Notes under the pieces: model-generated
Told to the model about the DNA's origin: nothing
Database searches by the model: none
The model's input: the letters and a program-made list of their open reading frames with translations, nothing else
Shown here: positions 8,169 through 16,875 of the stretch, in pieces
Layout of the letters: every line of letters begins with the position of its first letter
Position numbering within the stretch: the first letter of the stretch is position 1
Translations under genes and position numbers: made by a program
DNA from: Bacillus sp. (in: firmicutes)
GTDB lineage: Bacteria > Bacillota > Bacilli > Bacillales > JACDOC01
Assembly (NCBI GenBank): GCA_017656295.1
Contig: JACDOC010000022.1
Coordinates: 1 to 49,218, forward strand
Direction of reading: 5' to 3'
DNA length: 49,218 nucleotides

Positions 8169-8891
8169 TTACGCGGACAAATGCATTACATGTTTACGTC
8201 GATAAACGACCTTCGATAATAAAACACTACATTCATAAAGAAACAGTAGTGGGAGAATAACTAAAATGTCTGACAGAAAATCCGGGGGAGTGATTAAAAC
8301 CGCAGTTAAAACTAATACAAAATAAGCATACTTCCTAATTTGTTGTAATCGGTAAGGATTCAACACCCCAAGACTTGTCAGGAACATGATAATCACCGGA
8401 AGTTCGAATAAAAATCCGAATGGAAGAGTCATATGAATCATAAATCGAAAATATTTTTCCGTTGTGAAAAAGGTCATGAACATATCTTCTGACAATGAGA
8501 GAAGGAAATTAAAAACGATTGGAAAAATGACTAAATAACCGAAGCATATTCCTAATATAAAAAGGATAAATAAAGCTGGAATGTAAGCCAAAGTAATTCT
8601 TCGCTCATGTTCTTTTAATGCCGGACGAACGAAGAGCCAAATTTGATGTGCGGCGATTGGTATCGTTCCTGCAATGGCAATAACGCCGGCTAGCATCAAA
8701 TAGACCCATAAAATGTCACTTGGTCCTAAAATGGCCAGCTTCACCGGTAAGTCATGAACGAGCCAGTTATAAATCGTTGGTACATATATAAAGGAAATAA
8801 TTAACAATAGTATAAAAGAACCAAGTGTAATGATGAGACGTTTACGCAATTCTTCTAAATGACCGATAAGGTCCATATCACGATTTTCCAT
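8169..8891 (-). CDS. tatC: Sec-independent translocase TatC
   Basis: A 240-residue six-helix membrane protein. It starts with the conserved cytoplasmic HLEELRKRL and has FxxPxL-type features: WLFVRPALKEHERR after helix 2, and the FLFELPVI and LITPPDFLSD motifs in the C-terminal half. TatC recognises twin-arginine signal peptides and forms the translocase core with TatA. Its likely client is the PhoX protein encoded upstream at 9599-11245. It is separated from tatA by about 340 bp that contain a GC-rich repeat, unlike the tight tatA-tatC pairs usual in Bacillus. Confidence 0.97.
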   Translation of the reverse strand: MENRDMDLIGHLEELRKRLIITLGSFILLLIISFIYVPTIYNWLVHDLPVKLAILGPSDILWVYLMLAGVIAIAGTIPIAAHQIWLFVRPALKEHERRITLAYIPALFILFILGICFGYLVIFPIVFNFLLSLSEDMFMTFFTTEKYFRFMIHMTLPFGFLFELPVIIMFLTSLGVLNPYRLQQIRKYAYFVLVLTAVLITPPDFLSDILVILPLLFLYECSVLLSKVVYRRKHVMHLSA

Positions 8892-9020
8892 TGTTTGCCC
8901 CCTTTATTAAAAGACTCTACCCTGAAATAACTGTGGATAACTTTTGCTGTTATATCATTTATCGATGTGCCAATTTTTATTGGCATGGTTGTCTGTTAAG
9001 CGATCCTGTTGATATTTATA

Positions 9021-9135
9021 CATTCGTTGCAAGCGGACGCTTTCCGCGGGCTAGGTGCAAGCCGCTTCCCTCGCTACGCTCAAGTATGGGTCTTGCCTGG
9101 CTTCTTGTTCCAGCTGGAGTCGCCGCCGTGTGAAT
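9021..9135. repeat. GC-rich dispersed Bacillaceae repeat
   Basis: A GC-rich block in AT-rich DNA: it contains GGACGCTTTCCGCGGGC, then CTCGCTACGCTC, and ends CCAGCTGGAGTCGCCGCC. I recognise this as a noncoding dispersed repeat common in Bacillus genomes. Any frames across it are not supported by a ribosome binding site. It fills the 8892-9231 gap between tatA and tatC; the rest of that gap shows nothing clear. Confidence 0.7.
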
Positions 9136-9231
9136 AACTTGCTAAAAATCAACAATGACATATAACATAGCCTATTAAAAAAAAGATGCAAGCATGAACG
9201 AGCTACTTACATCTTCCTGAGTTCGTTTTAA

Positions 9232-9432
9232 CTAAATGGTTTTTCCCTCTTTATTATTCGACTGCCCTTTGTTCAGCTCCTCATCGGACACTAATTCTCT
9301 TGTCGATTTTTTAAATTCTCTTAGTGTTGTACCAAATGCACGTCCAATTTCCGGCAATTTTGATGGACCGAAAATGATTAAGGCAATGATCAGAACAAGT
9401 ATTAAACCCGGAACGCCGATGTTTTGTAACAT
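9232..9432 (-). CDS. tatA: Twin-arginine translocase subunit TatA
   Basis: A 66-residue protein with an N-terminal transmembrane helix ([21 protein letters not shown]), the diagnostic [14 protein letters not shown] hinge and an amphipathic helix (about 26-42), then a charged tail. TatA oligomers form the protein-conducting element. It lies between phoX and tatC on the same strand, in the order phoX-tatA-tatC, as in the Bacillus phoD-tatAd-tatCd group. Confidence 0.97.
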   Translation of the reverse strand: MLQNIGVPGLILVLIIALIIFGPSKLPEIGRAFGTTLREFKKSTRELVSDEELNKGQSNNKEGKTI

Positions 9433-9519
9433 TCAAAATACCCCTCCTACTTATATAGTGTTTATCTTTCTTAACGAATTTTTGTACAAACAAAAATCAT
9501 CTTGAGTAAATAAAGAGCT

Positions 9520-9551
9520 AAAGTGTAAACGAGATAACCCGTTTACACTTT
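9520..9551 (-). terminator. Hairpin between phoX and tatA
   Basis: Perfect 12-bp stem AAAGTGTAAACG / CGTTTACACTTT with an eight-base loop. The T tract after it on the minus strand is poor, so it may only partly stop phoX transcription, lowering tatA-tatC expression relative to phoX, or protect the phoX 3' end. Confidence 0.65.
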
Positions 9552-9598
9552 CCTTCTGACAAAGAAGATGAACTTTCTTGATTTTGGTAAAAAGTTAA

Positions 9599-11245
9599 TT
9601 ATTTATTGAAACTTCCACCTTGTACAGCTACTAAACAAGAACGGCCAAAATCATATCCAGGATATGGATTCCATGTTTCCGGATGCTGCACATCTAAGAA
9701 TAAAGTACGCTCATCAGGTGTTAACCATGGACCAGTTACTTCGCATCCTCTTGGACCTGATGCAAACTGGAACGGTTCTCCGTAGTTTTTACCATCGGTT
9801 GGAATCATGAAAACTCCGCAGTTTTTATATGCTGCATACACGTTATCCTCCGTAGCATGGAAATCTTCTACGACCCAAAGGTTTCCTTTACTATCAAAAT
9901 GAAGATTGTCAGGACAAGTGATACCGCTTTGACGTCCACCAGCTACAAATACTTCAAAAGTAAACTTATCGCTTCCATGATCACCGTCAGCAGGTATAAA
10001 ACGGATAATTTGACCATGGAAGTTTCCGTGCTTCGAATTGTTGGTTAAGGATAAAAATACAGTTCCGTCATGAGGATGGATTTCTACATCTTCTGGACGA
10101 TCTAAAGGTGTGGCGTTCACCGCACGTCCTGCCTCACGTGCATACGTTAACACGTCAGCTTGGCTAGTAAAGAATTTTTTGCCGTCTTTTTCGTAATTTT
10201 GCAAATCTGCATTTGTTTCATAGTCAAGTGGAATCCATCTTTGTTTTCCAAGGTCTGCTACATATAATGTTCCGCTTTCTAAAATATCAAAATTTTCCTC
10301 ACGGTTATTTGGGTTATATTTCTTCTTGCTAATAAATTTATAGAAAAATTCATCGCGTTTATCATCACCCATATAAACAACCACTCTACCGTCTTTTGTT
10401 AATCCCATTGCTGTATTTTCATGGGCAAAACGTCCTAATGCAGTATGCTTTCGAATAGGTGCATCTGGATTAAACGGGTCAACTTCAACTACCCAGCCAT
10501 AATGTTCGTCTATGAAATTAGGCCACCCATAATCATCACCATAATATGTATTCTCTTCACAGGACAGAGCTGTATTCCAAAGAGTTTTTCCACCGCTGCA
10601 GTTTCCAAGTGTTCCAATTACTTTTGTTGCCCCTTTTACCGCTTTACTCCCGCTAGCTGGACCGGTTAAAGTAATAAGGGTATTCCCATCTACACGACGG
10701 TTATATTTATCATCTTTCACCAATTTCCATTCGCCTTTTTCTTTCTTTACACGAATAACAGAGCCGCCAACTGCCTCTTTTTCCATCTTTAATAGTTCAG
10801 GATAGTTTGAAAGATTGGATTTACTAAATGTACTTGGGTCAATTCCTAGTATTTTCATATAGTTTTCGGGTTCAGGGAATTCATGGTTCACCCAGATTAA
10901 TCCTTCTTCTGAATTGTTGCCGCCTTCTAAGCAATCGATTGGAAAATATACAGTAAGATCGGCTGAATCACCAAATATTTCGCCTTTTGAGTTAATGACA
11001 TCACCATAAGATGCAATAATGTTGTATCTGTATCCTTTCGGTAGAACTAAATCATTTTCCCATGTACGATGAATAGGTTTAAAAGGTGCTGTAAGTGGCT
11101 TACCTTTTCCTTCAGGTTGACCATTCATTAAATGGTTGGCTGTTACGGCACTCGCTTTATTTGTTATTGTTTCAATCCCAGATGATGCTGCAACTAACGC
11201 CGCAGTACTACTTCCTACATATTTTAAGAATAAACGACGATCCAT
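9599..11245 (-). CDS. phoX: PhoX-type phosphatase with Tat signal
   Basis: A 548-residue DUF839/PhoX family protein. The N terminus MDRRLFLKYVG is a twin-arginine signal (R3, R4) followed by a hydrophobic AALVAASSG stretch. Family landmarks are GNCSGGKTLWNTALSCEEN (about 214-232), LGRFAHENT, and RPEDVEIHP. PhoX enzymes are Ca/Fe-dependent alkaline phosphatases that release phosphate from organic esters outside the membrane. The neighbouring tatA-tatC genes are the probable exporter. Control by PhoP is inferred from TT(A/T)ACA-like repeats upstream. Confidence 0.9.
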   Translation of the reverse strand: MDRRLFLKYVGSSTAALVAASSGIETITNKASAVTANHLMNGQPEGKGKPLTAPFKPIHRTWENDLVLPKGYRYNIIASYGDVINSKGEIFGDSADLTVYFPIDCLEGGNNSEEGLIWVNHEFPEPENYMKILGIDPSTFSKSNLSNYPELLKMEKEAVGGSVIRVKKEKGEWKLVKDDKYNRRVDGNTLITLTGPASGSKAVKGATKVIGTLGNCSGGKTLWNTALSCEENTYYGDDYGWPNFIDEHYGWVVEVDPFNPDAPIRKHTALGRFAHENTAMGLTKDGRVVVYMGDDKRDEFFYKFISKKKYNPNNREENFDILESGTLYVADLGKQRWIPLDYETNADLQNYEKDGKKFFTSQADVLTYAREAGRAVNATPLDRPEDVEIHPHDGTVFLSLTNNSKHGNFHGQIIRFIPADGDHGSDKFTFEVFVAGGRQSGITCPDNLHFDSKGNLWVVEDFHATEDNVYAAYKNCGVFMIPTDGKNYGEPFQFASGPRGCEVTGPWLTPDERTLFLDVQHPETWNPYPGYDFGRSCLVAVQGGSFNK

Positions 11246-11648
11246 CCACGTATCACTCCTTTATCGTGTTTAGTCGGTGTACATCTTTGATTTTATTCTT
11301 CTGAACAAAGAATTTTAATTAACCAAATGTAAATCTTTGTTAAATAAGTATAAAACTTTTACATGTTAGTAAACTGTGTTACACAATGGAATCCACCATA
11401 AATATTGAATTTTTTTTGTAAAACTTTTTTAGAGATTGTATATTGTTTTACCGATTCTGATGCGAAAAACATTCACTAAAAACATTGAATGATTTAGCCT
11501 GTTGTCAGAGATTAAAGAGTCAATCCAAATCACTTCTATATAAAAAAGGTCTTATCGAATCTTCGATAAGACCTTTTGCTTACTGTTAACCTGCTATTCA
11601 CCATTCCTTATTTCAAAAAACTTAAAAACTACCTTTCATTCAATTTGG
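11246..11648. other. Intergenic region between phoX and acxC, possible Pho box
   Basis: No gene is seen. On the minus strand, upstream of phoX, TTAACA (11339-11344) and TTTACA (11329-11334) lie ten bases apart, and further TTAACA-like hexamers follow near 11364. This resembles the repeated hexamers bound by PhoP in Bacillus. The rest is AT-rich. The acx operon terminator sits at 11544-11577. Confidence 0.45.
11544..11577 (-). terminator. Terminator of the acx operon
   Basis: Long stem AAAAGGTCTTATCGA with a short loop and its perfect complement, A/T tracts on both sides; about 70 bp beyond the acxC stop. Confidence 0.9.
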
Positions 11649-12149
11649 TTATTTTACCTGAGGTAGTGGACGCTTTAACCACTCACTATAAAAAGTATCA
11701 ATATCTGGCTCAAAATCTTTTATTATCGGATACCATGGTGTGACTGCTTCTACTTCCAGCTGAGTCGCACAATTCGGGCAATAGTATTCACGAATGACTT
11801 GCCACTCTGGATCTGGCGCAAGCATTTTCGGATATAGCTCCGTCATTTTTTCCTCGGTATCACGAACATATATGAGCGCATGAAGTTTCCAGTTATCACT
11901 TGCCTCGCAGAATTCATGTCCGCAGTCACACTTGACGATTCGTTTGCCGTCTGGCTTCTGAACGATGTAAAGGTGAAGTCCGGCCGGCAGCAAAATCGGA
12001 TCATCCCACGGAACCCTTTCCTGCAGGATGCTGATATACTTGTCAAACCGGTCAGCATCCTTAAAATTCGAAAGCATCTCTTTTAATTTGAAAAAATCAA
12101 TCGTACCATCAATTAACTCTTCAATCGTCTTGCGATCGTATTGTGTCAT
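11649..12149 (-). CDS. acxC: Acetone carboxylase gamma subunit
   Basis: A 166-residue protein, the right size for the small (about 20 kDa) subunit of acetone carboxylase. It carries a clustered set of metal ligands: C74-D-C76-G-H78, C81, H90, and C124-P-N-C127, consistent with zinc binding. It is the third gene of the acx operon, 16 bp after acxB, with a GGGGTG site. Its presence is what separates this locus from ordinary hydantoinase or oxoprolinase pairs, which have no third subunit. The role is structural or metal-related in the alpha2-beta2-gamma2 complex. Confidence 0.85.
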   Translation of the reverse strand: MTQYDRKTIEELIDGTIDFFKLKEMLSNFKDADRFDKYISILQERVPWDDPILLPAGLHLYIVQKPDGKRIVKCDCGHEFCEASDNWKLHALIYVRDTEEKMTELYPKMLAPDPEWQVIREYYCPNCATQLEVEAVTPWYPIIKDFEPDIDTFYSEWLKRPLPQVK

Positions 12150-12165
12150 GTTTTCACCCCATTCG

Positions 12166-14442
12166 TTATGATTTTTTCTGGTGATTTATTTTAGCGCCAA
12201 AAGTTGGTACCCCTAACTCGTCTTCTGATAAATACCATTCTTTCGGTAGATTCCAAAATTCTTTAAACTCATTTACAAATTTTTCACTTAAGGCAAAACT
12301 GCTCGCGTACATATGGCGAACTTGCACAGCCGCTTCTTTGTTGATAATTTTTTGTCTTTCTTGTTCCATCCATTCTTTGACTGGAACTCCTCGCTTAAGA
12401 CGCTCTTTTCTCATTTGTTTACGGCGTTTTTCTGTTGCTTTCTCATCGACGATATACTTCCCTTTTTCATTTTGACTGACAACAGCACCGTAAACGCTTT
12501 CGGCATAACGCGGAAGCAGATGCCCTTCATTTAAATCATCCTGAATCATGTTCGGTTTGCGCTCAAGCGGATCTCCAAATCCAGGACCCCCACGAAGGTA
12601 ATTTAAATATAGATCGTAATTTTCAAAAATGGTTTCTGTCGTAATGGATTGCTTATCACGGATAATTTCTTTAGCTTCCATTAATTGGTCATAGGTTGGA
12701 TTGTCTGGATCGGCATCTCCACCTGTTGGGATAGGGAGTCTCTTTTCAATCCGTTCTTTCAAGTTCGTACCATGTGCTTCAAAACGGTAGCCTGATGCTG
12801 CTGGATAACCGCCCATTAAGCCGCAGTCACTTGACATGTAGCCATTCCCCATAAAGAACATCGTCCAGTCTTTCGCACCATATACCATTCGTAACGTTTC
12901 ATAGCCGCTACCGCCACGGTATTTTCCGTACCCTGCTGTATTTGGTTTAATGCTTCGTCCTAAATAAAGGAGTGGTTCTGCAAGCTCCCAAATTTCCATA
13001 TCTCCCATATCGCCTTCAGGGTTCCAAATCGCTGCAGCATGGCTAATACCGTCACGAACCGCACTTGCTCCGACCCCTTCAGCTGCTGATTCGAAGCTGT
13101 TGACCGCATGATTTTCGTTAAATTGGTTATACCCGCCTCCTTGCAGCCAGTTCGAAGTATTCGCATTACCTGCATTGACTTCTTCCAAATATCCGCGGGC
13201 AAAGTAGTTGCGGCTAAGCGCACGCCATAACGGACTCCACGCAGATACGAGGAAGTGCCATGCATAACTATGAGCGGTACGAATATCGTCTGGATTTAAC
13301 CATGAACCATATGGTAAGTCAAATTGACTCGCAAAATAAGCTCCGTCATTCACCCGATCGTTCGGAATAAGCGTTTGCGACATCATCACCCAGATTCCGC
13401 TCGTAATCGAAACAGGCGTTGCGTTGTAACTGTGCCAGCCCCATCGATTGACGCCTTCGAAGTTGATTTGGAACTTGCCATCCTTATGAACAGTCATTTC
13501 AGTTGGCGCATGCATAATGGTGTTCACACGTGCATAAGGAGGGACATCAAGGTTTTTATATGGGACATCCACAAATGAAACTTGGCGGTATTTACCTGGA
13601 ATCAACAGCGTTTTCACCTGATTGACAAAGCCGCGTCGTCCGTCCTCAATGACCTCACGAATAAAATGTTTATAAGTATCAACACCTTCTTCCTTGATAA
13701 TATCAAGGACAAGATCCCGAATCATATGGCAGCCGGCAATACGCGTCCGTTCGTCAAGCAGCCAGTACTTGGTTGTTCGGACAGAACGCTGGCTTTCGAT
13801 GAGCCAATCTTTAAAGAGCGTATCGTTTTTACCGATTTTACGGCAGGCCACCTGATATCCATCATCATAACGGGTAACCGGGCCGACCGTCATACTTCCT
13901 GGTGCTGTTGCCCCAACATCGATAACGTGGGTAACCCCACCAACCCAACCAATCAGCTCGCCCCCGTAAAAGATCGGGACAATGGTATGAACGTCACATG
14001 GGTGAACATTTCCGATTTGGCAATCATTGTTACAGAAGATATCTCCATCTTCAATTCCTGGATTCTCTTCGTAGTCATTGTTAATCATGTATTTAATCGC
14101 TGCGCCCATCGTACCAACGTGAATGATAATTCCAGTAGAAGTGACAATCGAATCTCCTTCTGGTGTATAGAGCGTAAAGCATAATTCTCCTTCCTGCTCA
14201 ACAATCGGGGAAGCCGCTACTCTTTTAGCTGTCTCCCTCGCATGGACAACCCCTCCCCGCAATTTCGAAAAAATCTTTTCATAACGGATTGGGTCGGTTT
14301 CCTTTAATGGTAATGTTCTTAATCCTGCGTAATGCCCTGTTGCTCGGCTGACTTCATCAATTTCTTTACGCATTTGTTTAACCGTTTTTCCGTCCCAACC
14401 AATCGTGTTACGGTTTTGTAAGGCTTTTTCAGTAATCGTCAT
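12166..14442 (-). CDS. acxB: Acetone carboxylase alpha subunit (HyuB-like)
   Basis: A 758-residue hydantoinase-B/oxoprolinase family protein. Landmarks include GDIFCNNDCQIGNVHPCDVH (about 137-156), HVIDVGATAPGSM, RGGSGYETLR and, near the end, LRGGPGFGDPLER. In acetone carboxylase the alpha subunit handles carboxylation of the phospho-enolacetone made by the beta subunit, giving acetoacetate from acetone, bicarbonate and ATP, with Mn. The start follows GGAGG. It is 21 bp downstream of acxA. Confidence 0.9.
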   Translation of the reverse strand: MTITEKALQNRNTIGWDGKTVKQMRKEIDEVSRATGHYAGLRTLPLKETDPIRYEKIFSKLRGGVVHARETAKRVAASPIVEQEGELCFTLYTPEGDSIVTSTGIIIHVGTMGAAIKYMINNDYEENPGIEDGDIFCNNDCQIGNVHPCDVHTIVPIFYGGELIGWVGGVTHVIDVGATAPGSMTVGPVTRYDDGYQVACRKIGKNDTLFKDWLIESQRSVRTTKYWLLDERTRIAGCHMIRDLVLDIIKEEGVDTYKHFIREVIEDGRRGFVNQVKTLLIPGKYRQVSFVDVPYKNLDVPPYARVNTIMHAPTEMTVHKDGKFQINFEGVNRWGWHSYNATPVSITSGIWVMMSQTLIPNDRVNDGAYFASQFDLPYGSWLNPDDIRTAHSYAWHFLVSAWSPLWRALSRNYFARGYLEEVNAGNANTSNWLQGGGYNQFNENHAVNSFESAAEGVGASAVRDGISHAAAIWNPEGDMGDMEIWELAEPLLYLGRSIKPNTAGYGKYRGGSGYETLRMVYGAKDWTMFFMGNGYMSSDCGLMGGYPAASGYRFEAHGTNLKERIEKRLPIPTGGDADPDNPTYDQLMEAKEIIRDKQSITTETIFENYDLYLNYLRGGPGFGDPLERKPNMIQDDLNEGHLLPRYAESVYGAVVSQNEKGKYIVDEKATEKRRKQMRKERLKRGVPVKEWMEQERQKIINKEAAVQVRHMYASSFALSEKFVNEFKEFWNLPKEWYLSEDELGVPTFGAKINHQKKS

Positions 14443-14463
14443 GAAAAAATACCTCCTTTATCA

Positions 14464-16611
14464 TTAAAGTTCTTTTAAGTGGAAAATGCGATGCTCATCA
14501 AGATACGTTTCAAAGCCAGGAGGAATCACAAAAGTAGTAGCTGGAGATTCTAGAATGGAAAAGGCACTGATTTTGTTGCCCGGCTTTAGTTTTTCCATTT
14601 CCCAAATGTTTGCTTTGATCCATTCGCCTTTCCAGTACACAAAGCGCTCACCAAGGTATGCTTCTTTCGGCGGAGTTTCTCCTGATAATGGCTCCTGAGG
14701 AATTCTCGGTTTCGCTACTTCGACAATGCCCCTTACGATCGCACCTGTAATGCTGTAACCGAGTTCAGGTGATTTCGCTGCTTTGGCATAAACTCTCGTG
14801 TAAGTGTCTTCAAAAGCTTTCACCAGTGCCTCCCAGTCACTAACACTCGTAAACTTTTTAATCGGCGCTTCAATTTCAAGGTCGTTTAACTGACCTTGGT
14901 ACTGCATGCGGAAATAAAGACGGAAATCTACATCTTCTCTGCGGAAGTTATTTTTCTCAAATTCTGCCGCCACTTTTTCCATTAGTTCATCCCAGGCCTC
15001 TTGCAATTCTTTACCGGCCTTCAGTTTACTGTCGTCTTGATCACCGTCGTTGACATTGATATCGAGCGTTTTATCGTAGCGGTATTCAAAGTCTGCCGCT
15101 CCGCAGCCAAAAGCAGAAAATCCAGCGGCCCACGCAGGTACAAGAACATCTTCAAATCCAAGACCTTTCGTATAGCCAGCCGTATGAAGCGGACCACCGC
15201 CTCCATAAGAGAAGCAGACATATTGGGATGGTGAATACCCTTTTCCCAGAATCATAGATTCAAGGTAATTGCGCAGTTGAGACTCAAGCAGGTCAATCAC
15301 ACCGTATGCGGCGTCTTCAACGGATAATCCAAGCGGATCGGCAATCTGTTTCTTAACCGCCTCATAAGCTCTCTCCGGATCTAGCTTGATCTCACCACCG
15401 AGGAAATTATCCGGGTTGATGAGTCCGAGGACGACATGGCAGTCGGTTACCGTTACCGTTTCGATACCGCCTTCCTTATAACACACGCCTACTCTCGACC
15501 CAGCGCTGTCCGGTCCTAGTGTCAATGACTTAAAGTTCGGATCGATTCGTACAAAACTGCCAGCCCCCGCTCCAACTGTATCCATCGCAACAAGTGGTAA
15601 TGACAGAACAAGTCGAGCCATATCCGGACTTGTATTAATACTTAAATCCCCTTGAGTAATAAGGGCCATATCAAAACTCGTCCCACCAATATCCGAGCAT
15701 GCAATATTGCGAATACCGAGGTGTTCACCAAGATATTTCGCACCAACTACTCCCCCAATTGGACCAGAAACGAGTGTTCTCGCCAACTCATTTGCTCGTG
15801 TACTTATCGTTCCACCGTGGCTTGCCATTACCCGAAGGTCAAATTTAGCTCCATGCTCTCTAAGCATGTGATCAATTTTTGACAATGTCTCTCGAGACGG
15901 ATCTGCGGCATATGCTTCAATAATGGTTGTATTTGTGCGATGAGACTCTTTTCTGACAGGATAATAATCAACCGACGCAAACACCGGGACTTCTTTTCCG
16001 ACTTTCTTCATGACTTCTTTCGCCATATCCCTAACTTTTCGCTCATGTTGAGGATACTTGTAAGAATGCAGCAAGCTGATAACGATTGCTTCTACATCTT
16101 GTTCTAGAAGTTCCAATACGGCAGGTTCCACTTCATGTTCATAAAGCGGAATGACAACGTTTCCAAATAAGTCAACTCGTTCGGTGACTCCTCTTGTCAA
16201 CTCTCTTGGTACAAGCGGAGGATCGTAACGATGAGTATTTAAGTGTAAACGGTCGGAATAGGAATAGCCGAGGTAAGCCTGAATCGCTCGTCCCATTCGA
16301 TGGAAATCCTCCATCCCTTTATTCACGATTAAACCGACCCGGCGTCCTTTCCTTGAAACAAGACGATTGAGCATCGCCGTTCCCGAGTAGACACCTGCAA
16401 GGAGTTTTGGGAATTCTTCTTCTACTGTTGTGTTCCAGTAAGTCAGTGCATCTCTTGCAGAGTTGAGAAGACCAATCGATTCGTCTTCAGGTGTGGATTG
16501 GGCTTTCCCGACGACAAAGTCTCCATTGTCGTCAATAATGAAGGTATCGGTCATCGTCCCCCCTGCATCGATTGCAAGTATTTGTGCATTCCGAGTTGAA
16601 ACTTTTACCAT
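14464..16611 (-). CDS. acxA: Acetone carboxylase beta subunit (HyuA-like)
   Basis: A 715-residue HyuA family protein with an actin-like ATPase fold. DAGGTMTDTFIID (about 15-27) is the phosphate 1 loop, SGTAMLNRLVSRKG follows, SDIGGTSFDMAL (about 307-318) is the second phosphate loop and SYGGGGPLH lies near 470. It is first in the acxA-acxB-acxC operon, directly behind a sigma-54 promoter. The subunit phosphorylates acetone and bicarbonate using ATP. Start follows AGGAGAG. Alone it could be read as N-methylhydantoinase A; the context decides. Confidence 0.9.
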   Translation of the reverse strand: MVKVSTRNAQILAIDAGGTMTDTFIIDDNGDFVVGKAQSTPEDESIGLLNSARDALTYWNTTVEEEFPKLLAGVYSGTAMLNRLVSRKGRRVGLIVNKGMEDFHRMGRAIQAYLGYSYSDRLHLNTHRYDPPLVPRELTRGVTERVDLFGNVVIPLYEHEVEPAVLELLEQDVEAIVISLLHSYKYPQHERKVRDMAKEVMKKVGKEVPVFASVDYYPVRKESHRTNTTIIEAYAADPSRETLSKIDHMLREHGAKFDLRVMASHGGTISTRANELARTLVSGPIGGVVGAKYLGEHLGIRNIACSDIGGTSFDMALITQGDLSINTSPDMARLVLSLPLVAMDTVGAGAGSFVRIDPNFKSLTLGPDSAGSRVGVCYKEGGIETVTVTDCHVVLGLINPDNFLGGEIKLDPERAYEAVKKQIADPLGLSVEDAAYGVIDLLESQLRNYLESMILGKGYSPSQYVCFSYGGGGPLHTAGYTKGLGFEDVLVPAWAAGFSAFGCGAADFEYRYDKTLDINVNDGDQDDSKLKAGKELQEAWDELMEKVAAEFEKNNFRREDVDFRLYFRMQYQGQLNDLEIEAPIKKFTSVSDWEALVKAFEDTYTRVYAKAAKSPELGYSITGAIVRGIVEVAKPRIPQEPLSGETPPKEAYLGERFVYWKGEWIKANIWEMEKLKPGNKISAFSILESPATTFVIPPGFETYLDEHRIFHLKEL

Positions 16612-16664
16612 CCTTTTCTCTCCTTTCTTTACTCAGAAATTGATTTCGTTTACACTGTACAATT

Positions 16665-16682
16665 GTGCAAAATCCGTGCCAA
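16665..16682 (-). promoter_or_regulatory. Sigma-54 promoter of the acx operon
   Basis: On the minus strand TTGGCACGGATTTTGCAC matches the -24/-12 consensus TGGCAC-N5-TTGCA without mismatch: the GG is at 16679-16680 and the GC at 16667-16668. It is about 55 bp upstream of the acxA start. It agrees with the divergent sigma-54 activator gene. Confidence 0.9.
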
Positions 16683-16733
16683 AATTTTAAATATTCAAAC
16701 AAATGGTTTTTCCAAAAATAAAAAATAGGTAAC

Positions 16734-16764
16734 TGTAGCGAAATGCTACAACTGTCTCGCTACA
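16734..16764. promoter_or_regulatory. Candidate enhancer (UAS) for the acx activator
   Basis: TGTAGC-GAAAT-GCTACA (16734-16750) is a perfect 6-bp inverted repeat, followed at once by TGTCTCGCTACA (16753-16764), which repeats the GCTACA half site. It lies 50-85 bp upstream of the -24 element and between the two divergent genes, the usual place for binding by an enhancer-binding protein. Confidence 0.6.
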
Positions 16765-16875
16765 TTTTTTTCATGCAACAATTCAGATAATGTTCCATAA
16801 GTTGATTTCCTTTTACATCAGAAAATGTGTTAAAATATTCTTAAAATTTAGGTAAATAAAGGGAGGGGGAAAGGC

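Noticed and set aside
8891-9133. An 80-codon open frame divergent from tatC
   Set aside because: It crosses the GC-rich dispersed repeat and has no start signal.
13582-14184. A 200-codon open frame opposite acxB
   Set aside because: It is antisense to a well-conserved gene; codon bias of acxB explains the openness.
12166-16611. N-methylhydantoinase or 5-oxoprolinase
   Set aside because: Those pairs lack the cysteine-rich third subunit and the sigma-54 activator seen here.
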